NCBI GenBank assembly: GCA_036841525.1
Contig: DAITVZ010000151.1
Location: 1-5,060 of the forward strand
Direction of reading: 5' to 3'
Length of the DNA: 5,060 nucleotides
From: JAAYEA01 sp012689325
Lineage (GTDB): Bacteria; Chloroflexota; Anaerolineae; JAAYEA01
The position numbers and the translations under genes were made by a program. Within the stretch, counting starts at the first letter, position 1. Each line of letters opens with the position of its first letter. The notes beneath the pieces are model-generated. The model was not told the origin of the DNA and did no database searches. It saw nothing but the letters and a program-made list of their open reading frames with translations. Shown here one piece after another: positions 1 to 5,060 of the stretch.

Positions 1-911
1 GGCTTTTGCTGGTCGATGCCATAGGCCACGGTGGTCAACAAGCCGTGCCGGGACGGGATGATTTCCTGTCCCGTGTTCAGCAAGGTGAAGCAGCCGGTGC
101 CATAGGTGTTCTTGGCTTCGCCCGGAGAAAAGCAAGCCTGTCCCACCAGCGCCCCTTGTTGGTCGCCCAAGTCCCCGCAGACGGGGACCGCCGCGCCCAG
201 CGGGCCGCCCTTGATTGTGGTCCCGTAGAAACGGCGATCGCTGGAGGGCCGAATCTCGGGCAGCATGGCCCGAGGGATGCCCAGCAACGCCAGCAGTTCC
301 TCGTCCCAATCCAGCGTGCGCAGGTTCATCAGCATGGTGCGGGAGGCGTTGGTGTAATCGGTTACGTGGGCGCCGCCCGCGGGCCCGCCAGTCAGGTTCC
401 AGATGAGCCAGGTGTCCATGTTGCCAAAGAGGGCCTGGCCGCGCTCGGCCTTGGCGCGCACCCCCGGCACGTTGTCCAGGATCCATTTGATCTTGGGGCC
501 GGAGAAATAGGTGGCGACGACGAGGCCGGTTCGCTCGCGGATGAGCGGCTCCGCGCCCTGGGCCAGGAGCTGCTCGCAAATCCCCTGCGTGCGGGTGCAT
601 TGCCAGACGATGGCGTTACAGAACGGCTGGCCGGTCTCGGCGTCCCATACCACCGCCGTCTCGCGCTGGTTGGTGATGCCCAACCCGGTGATGGAGGCGG
701 CGGCGAGGCCGCTGGCCTGGAGCGCGCCGGACATCACCCCTTGCGTCTTGGCCCAGATCTCCAGGGGATCATGCTCGACCCAGCCAGGCTGCGGATAGAT
801 CTGGCGATGTTCCTCGTAGCTGGAGGCGACGACCTCGCCTTGCCGGTTGAAGAGCATGAAGCGGGTGCCGGTGGTGCCCTGGTCGATGGCGGCGGCGTAT
901 TCCTGGCTCAC
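1..911 (-). CDS. glpK: Glycerol kinase (ATP:glycerol 3-phosphotransferase), N-terminal 303 codons, cut by window start
   Basis: Glycerol kinase uses ATP to convert glycerol to sn-glycerol 3-phosphate in the cytoplasm, committing it to glycolysis or lipid synthesis. The 303 visible residues match the FGGY kinase N-terminal domain and the start of the C-terminal one; the family is about 500 residues long, so roughly 200 lie outside. Visible motifs are the phosphate-binding loop DQGTTGTR (10-17), IYPQPGWVEHDP (38-49), ITNQRE with Arg83/Glu84 that contact glycerol, NAIVWQ with Trp103, YFSG with Tyr135, FGNMDTWLIW (162-171), VTDYTNASRTML (183-194), GDLGDQQGAL with the likely catalytic base Asp250, and KNTYGTGCF (267-275). 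I chose the GTG at 911-909 because AAGGAG lies 8 nt upstream and the protein then begins right before the conserved kinase loop. No frameshift or stop is seen. The identity is very secure. The allosteric C-terminal region cannot be judged. Confidence 0.97.
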   Translation of the reverse strand, partial: MSQEYAAAIDQGTTGTRFMLFNRQGEVVASSYEEHRQIYPQPGWVEHDPLEIWAKTQGVMSGALQASGLAAASITGLGITNQRETAVVWDAETGQPFCNAIVWQCTRTQGICEQLLAQGAEPLIRERTGLVVATYFSGPKIKWILDNVPGVRAKAERGQALFGNMDTWLIWNLTGGPAGGAHVTDYTNASRTMLMNLRTLDWDEELLALLGIPRAMLPEIRPSSDRRFYGTTIKGGPLGAAVPVCGDLGDQQGALVGQACFSPGEAKNTYGTGCFTLLNTGQEIIPSRHGLLTTVAYGIDQQK

Positions 912-919
912 GGCGCGCT

Positions 920-925
920 CTCCTT
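920..925 (-). promoter_or_regulatory. Ribosome binding site of glpK
   Basis: AAGGAG lies 8 nt upstream of the GTG at 911-909. It is a strong Shine-Dalgarno match and decides the GTG start, since no ATG lies closer in frame. Confidence 0.85.
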
Positions 926-947
926 GCGGGTGGTCTCAGTAGGTAAC

Positions 948-976
948 ATCATAACCCATTTCGAGTCGGTCGTCAA
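948..976 (-). promoter_or_regulatory. Sigma-70-type promoter of glpK
   Basis: On the minus strand, TTGACG (976-971) and TATGAT (953-948) are separated by exactly 17 nt. Each box differs from the consensus at one base. Transcription would start near 941, giving a leader of about 30 nt that contains the ribosome binding site. This suggests glpK is transcribed on its own rather than by read-through from the large upstream gene. It is a sequence match only, but spacing, position and quality all agree. Confidence 0.75.
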
Positions 977-977
977 G

Positions 978-989
978 ATATGCTCATAT
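978..989 (-). promoter_or_regulatory. Small inverted repeat beside the glpK -35 box, possible operator
   Basis: ATATG-AG-CATAT is a perfect 5-bp inverted repeat with a 2-nt centre, ending one base before the -35 box. This AT-rich patch stands out in GC-rich surroundings and could bind a dimeric regulator of glycerol use. The arms are short, so chance is possible. No regulator gene is in the window, and I do not recognise the site as a known GlpR or GlpP-type element. Confidence 0.3.
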
Positions 990-1358
990 GTGTTCCGTCA
1001 AAGCCAGATCTCCCCAGGCCAGAAGGGGCAAGCGTAGGGCGCCATGACTTGCCAAGGCGCGCGCCTGCCCCCAGGCCAACCCCGCCGCCTCCCGCGACCA
1101 CGCGCCCAAGGTGTCATAGGGTTGGGGCGTCAGCGCGGCAGGCTTGCGGCCAAGCAGGACAAAGCCGAGAGGGAGGTGTTCCAGGAGGCGAAAGCACAAG
1201 GCCCTGCTGCTTTGCCAAAGGCGCGGGGAGAGGCTGCGCCGCTCCGACCAGTGCAAGGACGCGCCAGACAGGGTCTACCTCGGCGGGGGTCGGAGACGAA
1301 CCCGCTCGACGCTGGGCGGAGTCAGACAATGATTGGCCGCTCGCCTCAGCCAGAATCT

Positions 1359-1401
1359 GGCTGCCTGTATACGCCCAGTGAGCCGGCGTAGACAGGCAGC
1401 C
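1359..1401. repeat. 43-bp imperfect palindrome (long stem-loop)
   Basis: The outer arms GGCTGCCTGT (1359-1368) and ACAGGCAGCC (1392-1401) pair perfectly over 10 bp. One A/G mismatch (1369/1391) follows, then TACGCC (1370-1375) pairs with GGCGTA (1385-1390). The loop is 9 nt, CAGTGAGCC. No T-run follows on either strand, so it is not a textbook intrinsic terminator. It could be a REP-like or other small mobile palindrome, an mRNA 3'-end stabiliser of the large gene, or a protein-binding site. The structure is directly visible; its role is unknown. Confidence 0.75.
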
Positions 1402-1487
1402 GCCGACAGCTCGCTCGCGCTCGAGGATGTTCCAGGACATGATACCCCAGAGCGCAGGGTTAGCGATCTCGCTCAGGTCGGGTTGGC

Positions 1488-1504
1488 GGCTGCGGGCGGC
1501 AGCC
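1488..1504 (-). terminator. GC-rich hairpin 19 nt after the large gene, possible weak terminator
   Basis: GGCTGC-CGCCC-GCAGCC on the minus strand forms a perfect 6-bp stem with a 5-nt loop, beginning 19 nt past the TAG of the repeat-protein gene. No U-tract follows on the minus strand, so any termination would be inefficient or factor-assisted. Read on the plus strand the hairpin is followed by only TTT, and no plus-strand gene needs terminating there. Confidence 0.35.
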
Positions 1505-1523
1505 TTTCACGTCGGCGTAAATG

Positions 1524-4500
1524 CTACCTTCGGTACTGCCGCAGCACCAGCGGCAGGTAGATCCGGTGGACCTCGCACTCGCCCCCGATGTGGAAGGCGA
1601 CGCAATCGCTGCCCTCCACGGCACGGCCGTACTGGTCCGTGGCGTGGCTCTCGGCGCAGTTGCTGGCCACCCGGCAGCCGTCGCGCACGCGCAGGAACAA
1701 GCTCAGCGCGCGGGACTCTCCCGGCGCCAGCGGGCCCAGGTTGCCCCAGCCCACCTGCCCGGTCGCCAGGTTGACCGTGGCCGGGGCCTGCATCGCGCTG
1801 ACGAACTCGAAGGCCCCGGGGTCAAAGTGGTCCAGCAGCGGCACGCTGGCCAGCGTGGTGTTGCCGGTGTTGCGCACCTGGAGGCGGAACCGCACCACGT
1901 CCCCAGCCACCGGCGCCGCCAGCAGCTTGACCATCTTGTCCACGAGGATCCCCGGCTCGGGCGGGACCAGGCGCACGGGCGCGCAGGCGGCGTCCTCGGT
2001 CACGGCGCCTTGGGGCCCGTGTCCGGTCACGTGGACGCAGTTGGCCACCTCGCCGCAGGGGCCAAGCGCCCGCAGGACCACCTGCCAGGAAACCTCGGCC
2101 GCAGGCGGCAGCGGCGGCAGCTCCCAGACCAGGTGCCCGGGCGCCGGGATGTGCGTGGGCGGGATGTCGCTGGTCACGAACTCGAGACAGCCGGGGTCAT
2201 AGTGGTCGGCCACGGTCAGCGGCGCGAGGGGGACCCCGCCGACGTTGCGCACGGTGATCCGGAAGGCCACCGCCTCGCCGACGGCCGCCGGCGGCGCGTC
2301 CGGCGCTGCGATGCCCGCGGGCAGGACGCGCTCCTTGAGGATGCGCACCGCGGGGCCGGCCGCCTGGATGTCCACCATCGCGCAATCCTGCGCGGGCTGG
2401 GGCACGCCGGCGACGGCGAAGGAGGCGCTGGCGCAGTTGCGGATATTGCCCCCCGGCCGGATGGCGCGCAGCCGCACGATGATGTCCTTGCCCTGCCCGG
2501 TCGCCAGCGGGCCCACGTCGTTCCAGGTCAGGGCGCCCGCGGGCAGGTCGACATGGCTGGGCGGCGGCACGGCGCTGTCGAACTCGAGGAAGGCGGCGTC
2601 ATAGTGATCGGCCAGAGGCAGCGGCGAGGGGATCGGCGCGCCGCCGGTGTTTTGCAGGTGAATGCGGTACTCGACCAGGCTCCCCAGCGGCGCGGGGCTG
2701 CCGCTCAGCCGGGTCTTCTGGATGGCGAGTTGGGGCCGGGGGCCGGCGATGTCCAGCGGCAGGCAGTCCACGGCCACGGCGCCGCCTTGCCGCATATCGG
2801 CGGTCCGGGCACAGTTGATTGTGCCGAGGCAGGGCGACTCGGCGTGAAAGCGCACCACCACGCTGGCGCTCTGTCCAGGGTTGAGCGGGCCCAGGTTGTT
2901 CCAGGTCACGGCCCCGCCGGCGGAGGTGATGGCGGTCGAATCGGGCGGCGGGACCGCGCTGTCGAAGCGGAGGCAGTGCGGGTCATATTGGTCCACCAGC
3001 GGCGCGATGGGCAGCGGCGCGCCGCCGACGTTGGTCACGGTGAGGCGGAACTCGACCGTGTCACTCACCGTGGCTCCGGCGGCCGGCAGAGGCGATAGCT
3101 GCTCCTTGCGCACGGCCAGCCCGTCGCTGGGCGGCTGCTCGATGATATAGACAAAGTCGCTGACCGTCTTGGTGATTTTGTGCCCATCGGGGTAGGTGAC
3201 GGTCCACACGGCATAGTTGCGCGCCGGGTAGGCGGTCCCCACGGTGGGGCCGGTGGTCGGCTGATAGCCGGCCACAAAGCCCACCGCGAACGAGGCCGTC
3301 AAGTCCCAATGGAAGTCGAGCCACCAGTCGCCGGGGTTGCCGATGCTCTGCGGCACGAAATAGTCGTGGAGGCTAAAGCTGCTGATCGCCGCCGGCCCGA
3401 GGGTCCGCATGTCCGTGGTGAAAGACAGCGGATCGCCCACGCGGGCCAGGTGGAAGGGGGGCGAGGTAAAGTACTTTTGCACCCAGATGTCCCGCTCCAC
3501 GGGGACGCGCACCTCGGCGCAGGAGCGAGGCCCGAGGAGGCCGGCGATGTCGGCGCTAAAGGCGGTGGTATAGTAAGCGCAGTTGGGCAGCACGCCGGCG
3601 TGCATCATGCGCAGGTCGACCAGGATGTCCAGCGACAGCCCGGGCGCCAGGGTTCGGTTCGCCCAGCGCAGCAGGTGGGTCACGCCATCGGTGAGGTCCT
3701 CGGATGGCATGGGCGAGGCGGAGACGAAGGCGAAATCGGCCTCGGCGAAGGTGTCCTCCACGTTGAAGGTCGCCGTGGCGTTGCCGACGTTCTCGACGTG
3801 GAGGCGAAAGCGCGCCACGCCGCCGACTTGGCCCTCGCCGTGCAGGGGGTCCACCAGCGTCTTGGTCACCACGACGTCGCCGGTGGGCTCGGTGATGGTC
3901 ACGCCGGCGGAGGCGCTCTGCTCGGGGCCCTGGCAGGGATAAAAGGGCGCCAGCACCCCCCGCGCCCGGTTTACCGCCTCGGTGTCGCTGCCGGGCGCCT
4001 TGGCCTTGAGCAAGAGGGTGAACACGACGCTGCGCCCGGGCCCGATGCCGTCGTTGGCCGGGCCATAGGTGGTCCAGCTCACCAACTCCTCGCCGGGGAG
4101 CAGGGCCCAGCTACTGAACGATTGCCCGGGGGCCAGCTCGAAATAGGCCGTGGGGAAACGATCCTCCACGGTGGCTGCCGGGACCCAGGCGGAGCTGGTG
4201 TTGGTGAGGGTGATCAGGAAGGTGAGCGTGTCGCCGACGACGGCCAGGCCCCGCGGGTGGCCCAGTAGCGCCTTGGTCAGGCTCAGCGAGAGGGACGGGC
4301 AGCCGATCTCCACGTCGTAGGCGATGCGGCCGGCGAGGCCCTCGCAGGGCCCGATGGACGGGATGGCGTAGCGGCCCACCACCCGCGCCTCCTCGCCGGT
4401 GGCGAGGGCGAGGGCGCGCAGCTTCAGGGACACGGACATGCTCTCGCCGGGGCTAAAGCCGGCGCCGCCGGCGCCGTTGCTCTTCCAGGAGACCCACTGG

Positions 4501-5060
4501 TGGGTGGGGGACGATCCCCCGCTGGCAAAGCCGCTCTGCCCCGGCTCTAGCGCCAGGTAGGTGATGGGGAAGGTGGCGGTGATCTCCATCGCCGGCACCC
4601 AGCCGCTGCCCTGGTTGGTCGCCGTCATGACGTAGGTCAGCGTGTCGCCGATGGCGGCGACCCCGCCGGGGTGGCTGACCAGGGCGATCTGCTGGAGCTG
4701 CGAGTAGGGCGCGCAGTTGATCTGCACGCCGGAGCCCAGGCCCACCCACCCGCCAAAGCACGCGGCATAGGGCGGGAGGGCGAACTCGGCATAGTTCATC
4801 ACCTGGCCGGGGTTGGGGGCCGGGGCGATGGCCAGGAGGCGCAGGGTCACGGAAAAGCTCTGCCCGGGGGCAAAGCCCGCGCCGCCGGGGCCGAGGCTGG
4901 TCCACTCCACCCACTGCTCCGTGGCGGAGGAGCCCCCGCCGCTGAAACCGCTCTGCCCCGGCGCCAGCGCCAGGTAGGCGGTGGGAAAGGTGTCGGTGAT
5001 CATGATCGTCGGGACCACCGCGCTGCCGTTGTTGGTCGCCGTCAGGACATAGACCAGCGT
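1524..5060 (-). CDS. Giant DUF11-type tandem-repeat secreted/surface protein, C-terminal 1178 residues, cut by window end
   Basis: This is an uninterrupted frame from the window edge to a TAG at 1526-1524. It begins inside a repeat, so the GTG at 5018 is an internal Val codon and the true start lies outside. The protein consists of at least nine modules of the DUF11 / TIGR01451 conserved-repeat type. Each opens with a segment like VGDTLTFLITLTN (261-273, counting the Val at 5018 as 1), then a DTFP or DHYDP step, then a W-x-x-x-GPL or GPG turn, PGQS, and often a late NCA plus Cys. Corresponding points are spaced 139, 138, 137, 129, 124, 127, 135 and 125 residues apart. In known proteins such beta-sandwich repeats build long extracellular stalks or adhesins. 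No catalytic motif, membrane segment or LPXTG is visible; the chain ends HRIYLPLVLRQYRR. Coding quality is uniform, with no frameshift. A role in adhesion or cell-surface structure is inferred; the ligand is unknown. The signal peptide cannot be checked here. Confidence 0.9.
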   Translation of the reverse strand, partial: TLVYVLTATNNGSAVVPTIMITDTFPTAYLALAPGQSGFSGGGSSATEQWVEWTSLGPGGAGFAPGQSFSVTLRLLAIAPAPNPGQVMNYAEFALPPYAACFGGWVGLGSGVQINCAPYSQLQQIALVSHPGGVAAIGDTLTYVMTATNQGSGWVPAMEITATFPITYLALEPGQSGFASGGSSPTHQWVSWKSNGAGGAGFSPGESMSVSLKLRALALATGEEARVVGRYAIPSIGPCEGLAGRIAYDVEIGCPSLSLSLTKALLGHPRGLAVVGDTLTFLITLTNTSSAWVPAATVEDRFPTAYFELAPGQSFSSWALLPGEELVSWTTYGPANDGIGPGRSVVFTLLLKAKAPGSDTEAVNRARGVLAPFYPCQGPEQSASAGVTITEPTGDVVVTKTLVDPLHGEGQVGGVARFRLHVENVGNATATFNVEDTFAEADFAFVSASPMPSEDLTDGVTHLLRWANRTLAPGLSLDILVDLRMMHAGVLPNCAYYTTAFSADIAGLLGPRSCAEVRVPVERDIWVQKYFTSPPFHLARVGDPLSFTTDMRTLGPAAISSFSLHDYFVPQSIGNPGDWWLDFHWDLTASFAVGFVAGYQPTTGPTVGTAYPARNYAVWTVTYPDGHKITKTVSDFVYIIEQPPSDGLAVRKEQLSPLPAAGATVSDTVEFRLTVTNVGGAPLPIAPLVDQYDPHCLRFDSAVPPPDSTAITSAGGAVTWNNLGPLNPGQSASVVVRFHAESPCLGTINCARTADMRQGGAVAVDCLPLDIAGPRPQLAIQKTRLSGSPAPLGSLVEYRIHLQNTGGAPIPSPLPLADHYDAAFLEFDSAVPPPSHVDLPAGALTWNDVGPLATGQGKDIIVRLRAIRPGGNIRNCASASFAVAGVPQPAQDCAMVDIQAAGPAVRILKERVLPAGIAAPDAPPAAVGEAVAFRITVRNVGGVPLAPLTVADHYDPGCLEFVTSDIPPTHIPAPGHLVWELPPLPPAAEVSWQVVLRALGPCGEVANCVHVTGHGPQGAVTEDAACAPVRLVPPEPGILVDKMVKLLAAPVAGDVVRFRLQVRNTGNTTLASVPLLDHFDPGAFEFVSAMQAPATVNLATGQVGWGNLGPLAPGESRALSLFLRVRDGCRVASNCAESHATDQYGRAVEGSDCVAFHIGGECEVHRIYLPLVLRQYRR
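1527..1568 (-). other. C-terminal tail HRIYLPLVLRQYRR, candidate lineage-specific export or anchoring tag
   Basis: After the last module the chain ends with a short hydrophobic strand (IYLPLVLR) and a basic end (QYRR). It is too short to span a membrane and is not LPXTG, PEP-CTERM or a type IX signal. From memory, many predicted secreted proteins of Chloroflexota end in very similar YLPLVLR or YLPLVMR tails. The motif is directly visible; a sorting or anchoring role is inference. Confidence 0.5.
1581..3119 (-). repeat. DUF11 modules 6-9, C-terminal subtype
   Basis: Module 6 is 3119-2748, module 7 is 2729-2364, module 8 is 2348-1968 and module 9 is 1952-1581. They share a strand such as VEFRLTVTNVGGAPL, then D-H/Q-Y/F-D-P, then a LEF or similar step, a PP loop, W-x-N-x-GPL or a variant, and a late NC(A/V) followed by a second Cys 16-18 residues on (736/752, 862/879, 994/1012, 1121/1139). 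Modules 6 and 7 share FDSAVPPP. Modules 6 and 8 carry two further Cys each, which module 7 lacks together. Module 8 has an Ala/Pro-rich insertion (about 899-912) before its opening strand. Confidence 0.85.
3132..3491 (-). repeat. Module 5, strongly divergent, cysteine-free
   Basis: Residues 510-629 start like the others (WVQKYFTSP, then RVGDPLSFTTDMRTLGPAA and HDYF). They then switch to an aromatic-rich stretch (GDWWLDFHWDL, 563-573) followed by ARNYAVWTVTYPDGHKIT (599-616) and SDFVYI. There is no PGQS step, no GPL turn and no cysteine, although seven of the eight other modules carry at least two. It may be a degenerate DUF11 unit or a different beta domain inserted into the array; the exposed aromatics could form a binding face. 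Its identity beyond the opening strand is uncertain. Confidence 0.5.
3498..3878 (-). repeat. DUF11 module 4, transitional type
   Basis: Residues 381-507 open with VVVTKTLVDP and VGGVARFRLHVENVGNATA, then EDTF, which is the clearest DUF11 signature in the protein. It lacks both the FPTAYLALAPGQS mark of modules 1-3 and the DHYDP mark of modules 6-9. The end has NCAYY and SCAEV with Cys 20 residues apart (480/500), the widest such spacing here. It appears to be the hinge between the two repeat subtypes. Confidence 0.75.
3888..5060 (-). repeat. DUF11 modules 1-3, N-terminal subtype
   Basis: Module 1 is 5060-4707 (its opening strand is cut by the edge), module 2 is 4697-4290 and module 3 is 4286-3888. 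All carry TxTN, then VP, then FPTAYLALAPGQS or a close variant. Modules 1 and 2 also share QSGF, GGSS, QWVxW and GGAGFxPGxSxSVxLxLRA. Their similarity extends to DNA: 4948-4978 and 4531-4561 agree at 29 of 31 bases and lie exactly 417 nt (139 codons) apart, pointing to recent duplication or gene conversion. Modules 1 and 2 each end with two Cys 15 residues apart (87/102 and 225/240). Module 3 keeps only the first (362), leaving it without an obvious partner. Confidence 0.85.

Larger units (their letters stand above)
984..1506 (-). pseudogene. Possible frameshifted remnant ending in a GAF-like segment
   Basis: Two overlapping open stretches on the minus strand look like pieces of one broken gene. 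The first (1506 down to 1114, stop-free from just after a TGA at 1509-1507) contains PDLSEIANPALWGIMSW and, further on, VWRVLALVGAAQPLPAPLA. The second, in the +1 frame (1274 down to a TGA at 986-984), contains LPLGFVLLGRK, then LTPQPYDTLGAW, then AGLAWGQARAL. That series resembles the last strand and helix of GAF sensor domains (pattern: lplGvlllGrr, then ytpeDldlL, then aglAlenArl). A single-base insertion or a two-base deletion near 1185-1215 would join them. No good start codon or ribosome site is visible for either piece, and the 43-bp palindrome lies inside the first. The GAF resemblance is by eye and the first half is unrecognised; the alternative is non-coding sequence with chance open frames. 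Confidence 0.3.
912..1523. other. Intergenic region between the repeat-protein gene and glpK
   Basis: About 610 bp with no intact gene that I can support on either strand. In minus-strand order it contains the 1504-1488 hairpin, the 1401-1359 palindrome, the possible GAF-like remnant ending at 984, the 989-978 inverted repeat, and the glpK promoter and ribosome site. Plus-strand open frames here (about 980-1391) translate to Arg/Pro-rich low-complexity protein and are best seen as shadows. Confidence 0.7.

Noticed and set aside
6..1037. 343-codon open frame on the plus strand
   Set aside because: It is fully antisense to glpK, whose minus-strand motifs are unmistakable. The plus-strand product has no recognisable domain and is an effect of GC-rich codon use.
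980..1391. Overlapping plus-strand open frames in the intergenic region
   Set aside because: The products are Arg/Pro/Ala-rich and low in complexity, without a domain or a convincing ribosome site. The minus-strand frames there look more protein-like.
1488..1504. Strong intrinsic terminator
   Set aside because: The stem is only 6 bp and no U-tract follows on the minus strand, so I kept it only as a weak candidate.
1521..3098. 525-codon open frame on the plus strand
   Set aside because: It is antisense to the DUF11 array. The product is a Gly/Arg/His/Ala-rich string with repeats that merely mirror the modules on the other strand.
3180..4268. 362-codon open frame on the plus strand
   Set aside because: Same situation: a His/Gly/Ala-rich shadow of modules 2-5 with no family resemblance.
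4453..4914. Minus-strand 153-codon frame overlapping modules 1-2
   Set aside because: It is an alternative-frame shadow of the DUF11 gene, rich in Arg, Pro and Gly, with no domain.
5016..5018. GTG as the start codon of the repeat protein
   Set aside because: The frame stays open to 5060, and the residues before it (TLVYVLTATNNGSA) align with the opening strand of module 2, so the codon is internal.
1581..5060. CRISPR-like or DNA-level satellite array
   Set aside because: The periodicity is about 372-417 nt and is protein-level repetition in a continuous frame. There are no short direct repeats with spacers.

Overview
The window is GC-rich bacterial DNA. Everything I can support as coding lies on the minus strand. 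It probably comes from a member of the Chloroflexota (Anaerolineae/Caldilineae-like). The main clue is the large repeat protein, which ends in IYLPLVLR plus a few basic residues, a tail I associate with secreted proteins of that phylum. The weaker clues are the GC-rich coding style, the GTG start and the glycerol kinase type. No 16S rRNA or other phylogenetic marker is present, so the assignment is an inference.

Layout from high to low coordinates, in the direction of transcription. (1) 5060-1524 is the C-terminal 1178 residues of a very large, probably exported protein made of at least nine tandem DUF11-type (TIGR01451-like, Ig/beta-sandwich) modules of about 124-139 residues. Its N-terminus, including any signal peptide, lies beyond the window edge. 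The modules fall into an N-terminal subtype (modules 1-3), two divergent central modules (4 and 5) and a C-terminal subtype (modules 6-9). (2) 1523-912 is a stretch of about 610 bp without an intact gene. It holds a short GC hairpin just after the large gene, a striking 43-bp imperfect palindrome, and what looks like a frameshifted remnant of a protein whose end resembles the C-terminal part of a GAF domain. It ends in a near-consensus sigma-70 promoter with a small inverted repeat beside its -35 box. (3) 911-1 is the N-terminal 303 codons of glycerol kinase (glpK), cut off by the window start.

The two real genes are codirectional, but they do not look like one operon: the gap is long and glpK has its own promoter and a good ribosome binding site. 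GlpK is a cytoplasmic enzyme that traps glycerol as glycerol 3-phosphate. The repeat protein looks like a surface or extracellular stalk or adhesin. I see no functional link between them.

I saw no tRNA, rRNA, CRISPR array, transposase or phage gene. The most unusual items are the cysteine pattern across the DUF11 modules, which suggests two disulfides per module, the LPLVLR tail, and the palindrome in the intergenic region.
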